A stretch of DNA of 64,000 nucleotides from PALSA-555 sp963821325 (GTDB lineage: Bacteria; Actinomycetota; Acidimicrobiia; IMCC26256; PALSA-555). The stretch covers positions 496,001 through 560,000 of the forward strand of contig CAWGDC010000001.1 in NCBI GenBank assembly GCA_963821325.1. Direction: 5' to 3'. Below are positions 44,950 to 54,716 of this stretch, in pieces. Position numbers and translations under genes: made by a program. Within the stretch, counting starts at the first letter, position 1, and each line of letters begins with the position of its first letter. A model generated the notes under the pieces. That model did no database searches. It was given only the letters and a program-made list of their open reading frames with translations, and was not told the DNA's origin.

Positions 44950-46269
44950 TCAGCGACCGGGCACCGGGAGGCGCCGTCGACCTTTCGGCCCGCGGTTCAT
45001 GGAGCGCATCATCTGCTGGACCATCTTGAACCGCTTCAGCAGCGCGTTGACGGCCGGCGTGCTGGTGCCGCTGCCGCGGGCGATGCGGGCCCGTCGCGAC
45101 CCGTTGATGATCGACGGGTCGCGCCGTTCGGCGGGGGTCATGGCGCAGATGATGGCCTCGAGCCGCGCGAACTCGCCTTCGTCGACGTCGACGTCGCGCA
45201 GCTGCTTGGGGACGCCGGGCATCATCGCCATGAGGTTCTGGATGGGACCCATCTGGCGCACCTGGCGCATCTGGTCGAGAAAGTCCTCGAGGGTGAACTG
45301 CCCGGAGCGCAGCTTCGCTTCGGTGGCCTGGGCTTGTTCCGCGTCGAAGGTGGCTTCGGCTTTCTCGATGAGGGTGAGCACGTCGCCCATGCCGAGGATG
45401 CGGCTGGCGAGCCGGTCGGGGTGGAAGGGCTCGAGGTCGTCGAGCTTCTCGCCGACTCCGGCGAAGACGATGGGCAGGCCGGTCACCTCGCGCACCGACA
45501 GCGCGGCACCGCCGCGCGCGTCGCCGTCGAGCTTGGTGAGCACGACGCCGGTGAGCGGCACCCGGTCCGCGAAGTCGCTCGCCACGTTGACCGCCTCCTG
45601 GCCGGTCATGGCGTCGACGGTGAGCAGCACGTCGTGGGGCCCGGCGGCGTCGACGACGCGGGCCAGCTCGCTCATCAGGTCGTCGTCGATCTGGAGGCGG
45701 CCGGCGGTGTCGATGATGACGTCGGTCGAGCCGAGCCGGGCGGCCTCGGCGCGCCCGGCGGCCGCGACCGCGACCGGGTCGGTGCCGTCCGACGACACGG
45801 GCACCCCGGCGGCGGCGCCGAGGACCTGCAGCTGGTCGACGGCGGCGGGGCGCGCCAGGTCGGCGGCGACGAGCAGCGGCCGTCGCCCTTGCGCGGCGAG
45901 GTGGTACGCGAGCTTGGCCGCCACGGTCGTCTTGCCGGACCCTTGCAGCCCGACGAGCACGAGCACCGCGGGCGGCTGCGACGGGCGGCGCAGGGTCGCG
46001 ACGGTGCCGCCCAGGGTCGTGGTGAGCTCCTCGTGCACGATCTTGATGACCTGCTGCGCCGGGCTGAGGCTCTGGGCGACCTCGGCGCCGGTGGCACGTT
46101 CCTTCAGCCGGGTGATGAACGACTTCACGACGCGGACGTTCACGTCGGCTTCGAGGAGCGCGAGGCGGATCTCGCGGGCGACCTCGTCGACGGCGGCGGC
46201 GTTGAGGTGCCCGCGGCTGCGCAGCCGCCGGAAGATGACGTCGAACCGGTCGGCGAGGGTGTCGAACAT
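44950..46269 (-). CDS. ffh: Signal recognition particle protein Ffh (SRP54)
   Basis: Ffh binds signal sequences and targets ribosomes to FtsY at the membrane. The NG domain has LVGLQGSGKTTVAAKLAYHL, LVAADLARPAAVDQLQVLG, DVIIDTAGRLQIDDDLMSEL and TKLDGDARGGAALSVREVTG. The M domain is methionine-rich (FLDQMRQVRQMGPIQNLMAM and RFKMVQQMMRSM). Length 439 residues is normal. Its ATG shares a base with the ftsY stop (TGATG), so the two SRP partners are translationally coupled. Confidence 0.97.
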   Translation of the reverse strand: MFDTLADRFDVIFRRLRSRGHLNAAAVDEVAREIRLALLEADVNVRVVKSFITRLKERATGAEVAQSLSPAQQVIKIVHEELTTTLGGTVATLRRPSQPPAVLVLVGLQGSGKTTVAAKLAYHLAAQGRRPLLVAADLARPAAVDQLQVLGAAAGVPVSSDGTDPVAVAAAGRAEAARLGSTDVIIDTAGRLQIDDDLMSELARVVDAAGPHDVLLTVDAMTGQEAVNVASDFADRVPLTGVVLTKLDGDARGGAALSVREVTGLPIVFAGVGEKLDDLEPFHPDRLASRILGMGDVLTLIEKAEATFDAEQAQATEAKLRSGQFTLEDFLDQMRQVRQMGPIQNLMAMMPGVPKQLRDVDVDEGEFARLEAIICAMTPAERRDPSIINGSRRARIARGSGTSTPAVNALLKRFKMVQQMMRSMNRGPKGRRRLPVPGR

Positions 46270-47309
46270 CAGCCGAGCAGGGCGGCGGCGAACGCCGGCG
46301 GGTCGAAGGCGACGAGGTCTTCGGCGCCCTCCCCCACCCCGATGAGCTTCACGGGCAACCCGAGGTCGGTCTCCACGGCGAGGACGATGCCGCCCTTCGC
46401 GGTCCCGTCGAGCTTGGCGAGGACGACGCCGGTCACCCCGACGGCGTCGGCGAAGTCGCGGGCCTGGGTGAGCCCGTTCTGCCCGGTGGTGGCGTCAAGG
46501 ACGAGCAGCACCTCGGTGAGCGCGCCGGGGAACCGCTCGACGATCCGGCGCACCTTCTTCAGCTCCTCCATGAGGTTGCGCTTGGTGTGGAGCCGACCGG
46601 CGGTGTCGACCACCACGAGGTCGACACCGCGGGCACCGGCCGCCTGGACGGCGTCGAACACGACGCTGGCCGGGTCGCCGCCCTCCGCGCCGCGCAGCAC
46701 CTCGATGTCGAGCGCCGCGCCCCAGGCAGCGAGCTGCTCGGCCGCGGCCGCCCGGAACGTGTCCGCGGCGACGAGCAGGACGCGCTCCCCGCGGTCGTGC
46801 GCGGCGTGTGCGAGCTTCGCGGCGGTCGTCGTCTTGCCGGTCCCGTTCACGCCGACGAGCAGCCACACGCTGGCCTGCCCGGGGACGGTGGTGAGCGATC
46901 GGTCGCGGCCGTCGTCGAGCCGACGCCTGATCGCCGCCTCGAGGAGCGGGCCGAGGTCGTCGGCGTCCTGCACCCCGGCGCGCCGGGCCGCCTCCCGGAC
47001 GTCGTCGACGAGCGCCCCGGTCGTGGCGAGGCCGACGTCGGCGGCGAGGAGCGTCTCCTCGAGCTCGTCCCAGGCCGACTCGTCGAGGCGGCGGGCCCGC
47101 CACCGGTCCCGCAGCCGGGCGAACGGGGCGCGGCTGCGGCCGAGGCGCTCCTCGAGGGCGGCGTCCGACGCGCGGCTCACCGCTCGTCGGTCCCCGGCGC
47201 GGCGTCGCGGTCGTCGCCGCGGCCGCGCGAACAGGCGAGGGACGGCGAGCAGGAGGCCGGCGAGGACGAAGATCGCCAACAGCACAAGGACGCCGGCGGT
47301 GGAGAGCAT
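46269..47309 (-). CDS. ftsY: SRP receptor FtsY with N-terminal membrane anchor
   Basis: FtsY is the membrane receptor for the Ffh-ribosome complex. A single hydrophobic helix (AGVLVLLAIFVLAGLLLAVP) at residues 5-24 replaces the acidic A domain of E. coli, as in other actinobacteria. The NG domain follows with LVGVNGTGKTTTAAKLAHAA, LVAADTFRAAAAEQLAAWG, LVVVDTAGRLHTKRNLMEEL and AKLDGTAKGGIVLAVE. ATG at 47309 gives 346 residues. It lies between an MscS-like gene and ffh. Confidence 0.97.
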   Translation of the reverse strand: MLSTAGVLVLLAIFVLAGLLLAVPRLFARPRRRPRRRAGDRRAVSRASDAALEERLGRSRAPFARLRDRWRARRLDESAWDELEETLLAADVGLATTGALVDDVREAARRAGVQDADDLGPLLEAAIRRRLDDGRDRSLTTVPGQASVWLLVGVNGTGKTTTAAKLAHAAHDRGERVLLVAADTFRAAAAEQLAAWGAALDIEVLRGAEGGDPASVVFDAVQAAGARGVDLVVVDTAGRLHTKRNLMEELKKVRRIVERFPGALTEVLLVLDATTGQNGLTQARDFADAVGVTGVVLAKLDGTAKGGIVLAVETDLGLPVKLIGVGEGAEDLVAFDPPAFAAALLG

Positions 47310-47322
47310 CGCCGCGGCGATG

Positions 47323-48357
47323 CTACCGGTCGGGGTGTGCCTCGCCGTCGCCGTTGGGCTCCGGGCGACGGCCGGTGAGCAGCTGCGCGACCGCGAGGTC
47401 GAGGCCGGCGGTGTCGAACGCGACCTTGAGCCGGGCTCGGAACTCGCGGGCCACGTCCCATTGCGCGAGGGGGACGGTGCGCACCACGACGCGCAGCACG
47501 ACGCGGTCCCCGTCGAGGGCCTCGACCCCCCACACCTCCGGGTCGGCGGCGACGCGCGCCCGCCAGGCCGGGTCCTCTCGCAGCTCGTGCCCGACCGTCT
47601 CGATGACGCGGCGCGCGTCGTCGAGCACGGTCGTCGGCGCGAACGCCAGGTCGAGGACCGCCCGGGCCCACACCTGGGCTTTGTTGCCGACCCGCTGGAT
47701 CTGGCCGTTGGGCACGAACCACAGGGTCCCCTCGACGTCGCGCACCTGCGTGACCCGCAGGCTGACCGACTCGACGACCCCACCGACGTAGACGGTGTTG
47801 GTGCCGGCGGGGACGCCGACGTCGATGACGTCCCCGACCCCGAACTGGTCCTCGAGGAGCATGAACGTCCCGGCGAGGAAGTCGCGCACGATCGTCTGGG
47901 CGCCGAAGCCGAGCGCGACGCCGGCGACACCCGCGCCGGCGAGCAGCGGTGCGAGCTCGACGCCGAGCTCACCGAGGATCGTGATCAGCGCCACGGTCCA
48001 GATCGAGATCGTCACCGCGCTGCGGACGACGGCCGCGGTCGTCTCGGCCCGCAGGTTGCGACGCGTCGCGGCGACGCTGTCGGGGAACGGCGCGACCTTG
48101 AGGCGGCGGGCCAGCCGGTTGACGAGCCGTCGGGCCAGCCACACCGCGAGGAACGCCACGACGAGGATGAGCAGGAGGCGCGCCGGCTTGGCGAGCGCGT
48201 CGGCGACGTCTGCCGCGCCACTGCTGCCCGTGAGCCGGTAGACGGTCTGGCAGAGCCACGTCCGGGTGCCCGGCGACCCGCAGACCCGCTGCAGCCCGGC
48301 GTCGCTGCCCGCGGCGAGGACGCGCGCCGGCAGCCCGGCGAGGGCGGCGACCCGCAT
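47323..48357 (-). CDS. MscS-family mechanosensitive channel
   Basis: A membrane channel of 344 residues. The pore-lining TM3 and beta domain region is conserved: APLLAGAGVAGVALGFGAQT, then IVRDFLAGTFMLLEDQFGVG and the FVPNGQI motif. Three hydrophobic segments precede it. The N-terminal 30 residues contain two cysteines (QRVCGS, WLCQT), probably outside. The ATG directly follows the smc stop. It probably releases solutes on hypo-osmotic shock. Its place between smc and ftsY is a local feature. Confidence 0.93.
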   Translation of the reverse strand: MRVAALAGLPARVLAAGSDAGLQRVCGSPGTRTWLCQTVYRLTGSSGAADVADALAKPARLLLILVVAFLAVWLARRLVNRLARRLKVAPFPDSVAATRRNLRAETTAAVVRSAVTISIWTVALITILGELGVELAPLLAGAGVAGVALGFGAQTIVRDFLAGTFMLLEDQFGVGDVIDVGVPAGTNTVYVGGVVESVSLRVTQVRDVEGTLWFVPNGQIQRVGNKAQVWARAVLDLAFAPTTVLDDARRVIETVGHELREDPAWRARVAADPEVWGVEALDGDRVVLRVVVRTVPLAQWDVAREFRARLKVAFDTAGLDLAVAQLLTGRRPEPNGDGEAHPDR

Positions 48358-51248
48358 TCAGGCGCCGACGGTGTCGGCGACGCGCTCGCTCACCACGCGC
48401 GTCGAGCCGCCCGGCGGCATCGTCACGCCGTACAGGATGTCCGCGGCCTCCATCGTCCGCTTCTGGTGGGTGACGATGACGAGCTGGGCCTCCTGGCGGA
48501 ACTCGTGGACGAGGTCCAAGAAGCGGTGCAGGTTGACGTCGTCGAGCGCGGCCTCGACCTCGTCGAGCAGGTAGAAGGGCGACGGCCGGGCCCGGAACAC
48601 GGCGAACAGGTAGGCGAGCGCGGTGAGGGACCGCTCCCCGCCCGAGAGCAGCGAGAGGCGCCGCACCGTCTTGCCCGACGGGCGGGCGTCGACCTCGATG
48701 CCGGTGTTCAGCAGGTCCTCGGGGTCGAGGAGCGTCAGGCGGCCCGCCCCACCCGGGAACAGGGTGGCGAACAGCGCCGAGAAGTGGGTGCTCACGTCGG
48801 CGAACGCCTCCTCGAACACCTTCACGATCTCGCGGTCGACAGCGCGGATCACCCGGGTCAGCTCGCGGCGGCTGCCGCGGACGTCCTCGAGCTGGGTGCC
48901 GAGGAACTCGTTGCGTTCCTGCAGGGACCGGTGCTCCTCCAGCGCGAGCGGGTTGATCGGCCCCATGAGGCGCAGGTCGCGTTCGAGCTCGCGTGCCCGT
49001 CCCGCGACGGTGCTGCCCGGCGGGACCTCGGGCTGGGGTGCGTCGAGCGCGACGCTCGGCTCGACGTCGAACTCGGCGCGCAGGGTGTCGACGGTCGTGT
49101 CGAAGCGCAACCGGGCTTCCGCCTCGTCGACGTCGAGGCGGCCGGCGCGCTCCCGCACGCCCGTCAGGTCGCCTTCGAGCTCGCGACGCTCGATGCGCAG
49201 CGCCTCGAGCTGCTCGGCGGACAGGCGCGCCGATTCGGTCTCGCGGCGGCGCCGCTCACGCAGTCGGTCCGACAGCGCGTCGACGCCGGACCGGTGCTCG
49301 GCCAGGCGACGGGCGACGGTGGCGAGCGCCTCGTCGCGGGCGAGCAGATCGAGGCGCTGGCGCTCGGCGGCCGCTTGCGCCGCGGGGTCGCGGTCGGCGA
49401 GGCGCGACTCGATGTCGGCGAGCCGGCTGGCGAGCAGCGCGCGGCGCTCGTCGACGGTGGCGCGGCTGCAGCTCCGCGGCCCGGGCGGCGCCGAGCGCGG
49501 CACGCGCCGTCTCGACCGTCCGTTCGGCCTCGGCGCGCGTGACCTCCGCGGCGGTGGCGTGGGCCTGGGCCTCCTCGAGCGCCCGCTGGGTGACCCCGGT
49601 CCCGTGGCCCCCGCCGACGTGCCAGGGGCCGTCCCCGCCGAGGCGGTCGCCGTCGAGGGTGACCGCCACGACCTCGGGGTGCTCGGTGACGAGGTCGAGC
49701 GCGGCCCGCCAGTCCCGGACGAGGACGTGTCGGTCGAGGAGCCGGCCGAGCGCGACGTGCAGCGCGTCGTCGCGGGCCCGGACCGCGTCGCGCAGCATCC
49801 GGCCGCCCGGCGGGGCGTCGCGGGCCGGCGGCCCGAGGTCGTCGCCGACGACGAGGAGCAGCGCGGTGGTCTCGGCGGCGCGCAGCCGGGTGATGGCCTC
49901 CCGGACGGCGTCGGGGCCCCGCACGACGACGGCCCGCATGGCGTCCCCGAGCGCCGACGCGACCGCCGCCTCGGCGCCGGCCTCGATCTCGAGGTGGTCC
50001 ACGAGCGGCCCGACGACGCCCGCCACCGCGTCGAGCTCGAAGACCGCGGCGTCGGCGCGCACCGCGCGCAGCTGCCGCTCGAGCGCGTCGGCGCCCGCGC
50101 GGGCGCGGGCCGCGTCGCCTTCGGCGGCCCGCCAGCGCTCCTCGGCGGCGTGCAGGGTGTCCTCGGCGGTCGCCGCGGCGTCGAGCGCGTCGGTGCCGGG
50201 CAGCGTGAGCTCGGCGGCGTCCAGCGCGGCGAGGTCGTTGCGCAGCGTCACCGCGTCGGCGACGAGCGTCTCGACGACCCCCGTGTCCGCCGCGGTGGCG
50301 AGCTCGCGCTCGAGCCCGCGCCGCTTCTCGGTCAGCAGCGCGGCGAGGCCCCGGCCGCGCTCGCGGAGCGCCTCGACCCGCGCCACCCACTCGGCGAGGC
50401 CCTCCACGCCCAGGACGGTGAGGGACGCCTCCGCGCCGACGACCGCGTCGTCGAGCGCGGCGAGGCGCTCGTGGAGCGCCCGGTCACGCTCGGCGAGCTC
50501 CTGGCGCTCGTCGCGGAGGCGGGCCAGGCGGGTCTGGAGGCCGGCGAGCTGGTGACCGACGAGGTAGAGGCGCAGGGCGCGCAGCTCGTCGACCACCGCG
50601 CCGTGCCGCTCCGCGGCGCGGGCTTGGCGCTCGAGGGGCGCGAGCTGGCGGCGCACCTCGCGGCAGCAGATCCTGGAGGCGCAGCAGGTTCGCCTCCGTG
50701 GCGACGAGGCGCCGCTCGGCGCGCTCCTTGCGCCGACGGAACTTCAGGATCCCGGCGGCCTCCTCGATGATCGCGCGCCGGTCGTCGGGGGTCGCGGAGA
50801 GGATCGTGTCGAGCTGGCCCTGCCCGACGATCACGTGCTGCTGGCGGCCGATCCCGGTGTCGGACAGCAGCTCCTGGAGGTCGAGGAGCCGGCACGGCAC
50901 CCCGTTCAGCTGGTACTCGGACTCGCCGGTGCGGAACAGGCTCCGGGTGATCGTCACCTCGCTGAACTCGATCGGGAGGAGATGCGCCGAGTTGTCGATC
51001 GTGAGCGACACCTCGGCCCGACCGAGCGCGGCGCGGTTCGGCGTGCCCGCGAAGATCACGTCGTCCATCCGGGCACCGCGCAGCGTCCGCGGCCCCTGCG
51101 CGCCGAGCACCCACGCGACGGCGTCGACGAGGTTCGACTTCCCCGAGCCGTTCGGGCCGACGACGACCGTGACGCCAGGCTCGAACTCCAGCGTCGTCTT
51201 GTCGGCAAACGACTTGAAGCCCCGCAGGGTCAGGGCCCTCAGGAACAC
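48358..51248 (-). CDS. smc: Chromosome segregation protein SMC, short-armed (two frameshifts)
   Basis: SMC condenses and segregates chromosomes. The N-terminal head has TLRGFKSFADKTTLEFEPG and VVVGPNGSGKSNLVDAVAWV; the C-terminal head has LSGGERSLTALAYLFAVF and DEVEAALDDVNLHRFLDLV. A hinge lies near residues 400-550. GTG at 51248 has AAGGAG 7 bases upstream. Frame changes occur near 50665 and 49468. The total is only about 963 residues; the coiled-coil arms are about 200 residues each instead of about 330. Both ATPase heads look intact. Confidence 0.94.
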
Positions 51249-51273
51249 CTGGCGGCTCCTTCTCTTTCGCGGG

Positions 51274-51279
51274 ATCGTA
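51274..51279 (-). promoter_or_regulatory. Possible -10 box for smc
   Basis: TACGAT on the minus strand predicts a start near 51267 and an 18-base leader carrying AAGGAG. Confidence 0.4.
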
Positions 51280-51415
51280 GCGACGCCCCCGCGCCCGGCA
51301 CGGCAACCCCGCACCGGGCAGCCCGGGCAGCCGCGGCGCCGACGGGCACCGGGTGGTCGCCGCCGAACCGCGGGGCCCGACCGGTCGCCCTGACGCCCAC
51401 GCCGGTGCCGGGCGG

Positions 51416-51679
51416 TCAGGCCACCCCGAACCCGACCACGCCGGTCGGCGTCTCGTCGCGGGCGACCACGTCGTCGACGCGGGCGTGGGGCGGGCCGCCC
51501 GCGCACCAGGCCTCCACCAGGGCGACGGCGTCGGGTGGGCCCTCGAGGATCACCTCGACGCGCCCGTCGGCGAGGTTGCGGACGACGCCGTCGACGCCGC
51601 GGTGCACCGCCTCGGCGCGGCAGCGGTCGCGATACCAGACCCCTTGGACGCGTCCCGAGACCCAGAGGTGACGGCGCAC
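51416..51679 (-). CDS. acyP: Acylphosphatase
   Basis: AcyP hydrolyses carboxyl-phosphate bonds. The 87-residue protein has the signature HLWVSGRVQGVWYRDRCRAE (catalytic R in GRVQGVWYR) and GVVRNLADGRVEVILEGPPD with the catalytic N. GTG at 51679 follows the mutM stop by 14 bases. A gap of 167 bases to smc separates the two. Location beside smc and mutM is common. Confidence 0.95.
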   Translation of the reverse strand: MRRHLWVSGRVQGVWYRDRCRAEAVHRGVDGVVRNLADGRVEVILEGPPDAVALVEAWCAGGPPHARVDDVVARDETPTGVVGFGVA

Positions 51680-51693
51680 ACGCGCGGGCCCAC

Positions 51694-52530
51694 TCAGACC
51701 TGACAGGCCTCGCAGTAGAAGGTGGAGCGCCCCCCGTACCGCTCCCGGCGGATGACGTGGCGGCAACGGCGGCAGTACTCGCCGTCGCGGGCGTAGACGT
51801 TGTGGTGCGACTGGTAGTCGCCGGGCCGGCCGAACAGGTCGACGTACTGCTCGTCGGCGAGCGACGACCCGCGGTACTTCACCGCGTCCTGGAGGGTCTC
51901 GACCATGGACCGGTACAGGCGGCGGATCTCCTGGGACGACAGGGAGTCGCTCATGCGGTCCCAGCGCAGCCCGGCGCCCCAGAGGATCTCGTCGCTGTAG
52001 ATGTTGCCGATCCCGGCGAGGAACTTCTGGTCCATGAGCAGCGCCTTGAGCTTCGTGTGCCGCTGGGAGATCAGCTGCCCGAAGTGCTCCCAGGACATCG
52101 CGGTCTCGAGCGGGTCGAGGCCGAGGTGGTTCAGCTCGGTGACCTTGTTCAACGCGTCGGTCTCGGTGACGAACATCTCGCCGAACGTGCGGGGGTCGAC
52201 GAAGCGCAGCTGGCCGCCCTGGGTGAAGGTGATGACGACGTGGGTGTGCTTCCCGCGCGCCTCGCGGGCCGTCTTGGCGCGCAGCAGCTGCCCGGACATC
52301 CCGAGGTGGATGATGAGCACGTCGCCGCCCTCGAGCCGGCACAGCAGGTACTTGCCGCGCCGCTCCACTCCGATGATCTTCTTGCCCTCGAGGCGGGTGA
52401 TGAACTGTTTGCGGTTGTGGTGGCGGCGCACGGAGCGCATGGCGTCGACCTCGACGCCCTTGATGCGCTTCCCGACGATCTCGCGCTCGAGGTCGCGTCG
52501 CACCACCTCGACTTCAGGCAGCTCCGGCAT
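51694..52530 (-). CDS. mutM: Formamidopyrimidine-DNA glycosylase
   Basis: MutM (Fpg) removes 8-oxoguanine and nicks the DNA. The catalytic proline is residue 2 in MPELPEVEVVRRDL. The helix-two-turn-helix has KALLMDQKFLAGIGNIYSDE, and the zinc finger ends EYCRRCRHVI ... FYCEACQV. The 278-residue length is normal. The start overlaps the end of rnc by 17 bases, so they are co-translated. Confidence 0.97.
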   Translation of the reverse strand: MPELPEVEVVRRDLEREIVGKRIKGVEVDAMRSVRRHHNRKQFITRLEGKKIIGVERRGKYLLCRLEGGDVLIIHLGMSGQLLRAKTAREARGKHTHVVITFTQGGQLRFVDPRTFGEMFVTETDALNKVTELNHLGLDPLETAMSWEHFGQLISQRHTKLKALLMDQKFLAGIGNIYSDEILWGAGLRWDRMSDSLSSQEIRRLYRSMVETLQDAVKYRGSSLADEQYVDLFGRPGDYQSHHNVYARDGEYCRRCRHVIRRERYGGRSTFYCEACQV

Positions 52531-53227
52531 CGGCTCCCTCGATCTCGTGGAGGCGCTGCCAGGCGAGCCGCGCCGCGGCCTGCTCGGCCTGCTTCTTGGA
52601 GCGGCCCTCGCCCTCGCCGCACACCTCGCCGTTCAGCCGCACCCGCGCGAAGAAGGTCTTCGAGTGGTCGGGCCCCTCGGCGCGCACCTGGTAGCGGGGC
52701 AGCTGGTCGAAGCGCTGCGCGGCGAGCTCTTGGAGCCGGGTCTTGAAGTCCTCCCCGCCCGGTCCGGCCGCGCTGGCCCGGATGCGGTCATCGAGGGTGC
52801 GCAGCACCAGCGCCTGCGCCGCGGGCCAGCCGCCGTCGAGGTACACCGCGGCGATGACCGCCTCCATGGCGTCGGCGAGGATCGACGACTTCGTGCGGCC
52901 CCCCGACGCGTCCTCGCCCTTGCCGAGCGCCAGCGCCGGGCCGACCTCCACCCGGGTGGCGAGGTCGGCGAGCACCTCCGCGTTCACGACCGACGCCCGC
53001 ACCTTCGCGAGCTCGCCCTCGGGCAGCTCGGGGTACTCGTCGTAGATGTGGACGGTGACGACGAGGCCGAGCACGGCGTCGCCGAGGAACTCGAGGCGCT
53101 CGTTCGAGGACGTGTCGGGATGCTCGGCGCAGTACGAGCGGTGCGTGAGCGCCGCGTCGAGCAGGCTCGGGTCCCGGAAGGCACGGCCGAGCGCCACCGC
53201 GAGGCGGGCCCGCGCGTCGTCGTTCAT
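52514..53227 (-). CDS. rnc: Ribonuclease III
   Basis: RNase III cuts double-stranded RNA, including rRNA precursors. The 237-residue protein has the catalytic signature ERLEFLGDAVLGLVV and later ILADAMEAVIAAVYLDGG with the metal-binding acids. A double-stranded RNA-binding domain follows (DFKTRLQELAAQRFDQLPRY to KKQAEQAAARLAWQRL). ATG at 53227 overlaps the acpP stop as ATGA. The acpP-rnc order is widely conserved. Confidence 0.97.
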   Translation of the reverse strand: MNDDARARLAVALGRAFRDPSLLDAALTHRSYCAEHPDTSSNERLEFLGDAVLGLVVTVHIYDEYPELPEGELAKVRASVVNAEVLADLATRVEVGPALALGKGEDASGGRTKSSILADAMEAVIAAVYLDGGWPAAQALVLRTLDDRIRASAAGPGGEDFKTRLQELAAQRFDQLPRYQVRAEGPDHSKTFFARVRLNGEVCGEGEGRSKKQAEQAAARLAWQRLHEIEGADAGAA

Positions 53228-53529
53228 GACGCCGCGCCGCCCCCGAGCCGGGCGACGACGTAGTCGACCGCCTCGCGCACGGTGTGCAGGTCGGCGAGGT
53301 CCTCGTCGTCGACGTGGAACCCGACGGTGCGCTCCCCGAGCTCCTCCTCGAGCTCCTCGACGAGCTCGATGAGGGCGAGGGAGTCGGCGTCGAGATCCTC
53401 GACGAAGCGCGCGTCGAGGGTGATGCGGGCCTCGTCGATCTCGAGGATCGCGGCGAGGCGCTCGCGGACGAGCCCGTACACGTCGTCGGGGCCGAGCGGG
53501 GTCTGCTCGACGTGGGTCTCAGCTGGCAC
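53224..53529 (-). CDS. acpP: Acyl carrier protein
   Basis: ACP carries growing acyl chains on a phosphopantetheine arm. The attachment serine is in EDLDADSLALIELVEELEEE, near residue 48. The 101-residue protein is slightly long because of an N-terminal VPAETHVEQTPLGPDDV. The GTG at 53529 overlaps the end of plsX. It continues RTVGFHVDDEDLADLHTVRE, typical of helix III. Confidence 0.93.
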   Translation of the reverse strand: MPAETHVEQTPLGPDDVYGLVRERLAAILEIDEARITLDARFVEDLDADSLALIELVEELEEELGERTVGFHVDDEDLADLHTVREAVDYVVARLGGGAAS

Positions 53530-54523
53530 GCGCGACCGCCTCCTGCATGCGCTGCACGGCGCCGGCCTGGACGCAGTCGGCGGCGAGCTGCACCGCGCTC
53601 GACCACCGCCCGGGCCGACGAGTTGCCGTGCGAGATCACGCACACCCCGTCGACGCCGAGCAGCACCGCGCCGCCGGTGAGGTCGGGGTCGTAGGCCTGC
53701 GCGGCGTCGAGGAGCCGCGGGGTGATCACCGTCGCGGCGTCGCGGGTCTCGGGGGTGGCGTCGAGCACCCCGAACACCACGGTGGCGAGCGAGCGCAATG
53801 CCCCCTCCATGCTCTTCAGGGCGACGTTGCCGGTGAACCCGTCGGTGACGATCACGTCGGCGCGGCCGGGGTGCATGAAGTCGGAGCCTTCGACGTTGCC
53901 GACGAAGCCCGGGACGCTGCGCAGCAGCTCGTGGGCCTGGCGGCGCAGGGTGTCGCCCTTGCCGGGCTCCTCACCGTTGGAGAGCAGCCCGATCGTGGGG
54001 GCGTCGAGCCCGTAGCGGGCGCGGGCGTACGCACCGCCCATCCGCGCGTAGAGCAGCAGCCGCTCGGGGACGCGTCGACGACCGCGCCGGCGTCGACGAG
54101 CACCTGGGGGTGGTGGCCGGGGACGGGGATCGGCACGGCGATCGCCGGGCTGGGGACGCCATGGAACCGCTTCATGCGCAGCACCGCGGCGGCGGTGACG
54201 GCGCCGGTGTTGCCGGCGCTCACCATCGCGTCGGCCGCGCCGTCGCGCACCGCCCGGGCGCAGCGCACGATCGACGAGTCCTTCTGCTTGCGGACCGCGG
54301 CGAGGGGCTCGTCGTCCATCGCGATGACGTCGCGGGTGTCGACGAGGGTCAGGCGGGCCGGGACCGGGTCGGGGAGGAGCGGGCGGAGCTCCTCGATGCG
54401 GCCGTGGAGCAGCACCTCGACGTCGAGCGTGGTCGCCGCCTCGAGCGCGCCGGCGACGACCTCGCCCGGCGCCCGGTCGCCGCCCATGGCGTCGACCGCG
54501 ACCGTGCAGGACGCCCCGGTCAT
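53519..54523 (-). CDS. plsX: Phosphate acyltransferase PlsX (two frameshifts)
   Basis: PlsX makes acyl-phosphate from acyl-ACP for phospholipid synthesis. The N-terminal part reads CTVAVDAMGGDRAPGEVVAG, KQKDSSIVRCARAV and GAADAMVSAGNTGAVTAAAV. After a frame change near 54072 it reads ARYGLDAPTIGLLSNGEEPG and VIVTDGFTGNVALKSMEGAL. A second change near 53605 leads to the end AVQLAADCVQAGAVQRMQEA with TGA at 53519. About 334 residues. It lies between rpmF and acpP as in most bacteria. Confidence 0.95.
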
Positions 54524-54527
54524 GGGC

Positions 54528-54707
54528 TCAGTCCACCTCGATGCGCTGCCTGCCGCGGTAGTAGCCGCAGTTCGTGCACACCCGGTGGGGCAGCTTCACC
54601 GCCCCGCAATGGGGGCACAGCGACCGGGCCGGCGGGTCGAGCCGCCGGTTGGCGGAGCGTCGACTGTGCGTGCGGCTCCGGGGGGTCTTGCGCTTCGGGA
54701 CGGCCAT
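54528..54707 (-). CDS. rpmF: 50S ribosomal protein L32, zinc-binding form
   Basis: L32 is a small 50S protein. The 59-residue product reads MAVPKRKTPRSRTHSRRSAN and has two CxxC pairs (SLCPHCGAVK and RVCTNCGYYRG), the zinc-binding C+ type. The pairs suggest a zinc-replete paralogue; no C- version is in the window. ATG at 54707; plsX begins 4 bases after its stop. Confidence 0.97.
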   Translation of the reverse strand: MAVPKRKTPRSRTHSRRSANRRLDPPARSLCPHCGAVKLPHRVCTNCGYYRGRQRIEVD

Positions 54708-54716
54708 CGGTCTCCT

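Noticed and set aside
44785..49542. A very long open frame (1585 codons) on the plus strand
   Set aside because: It is antisense to ffh, ftsY, the MscS-like gene and smc, whose motifs are clear. It is a product of high G+C and codon bias.
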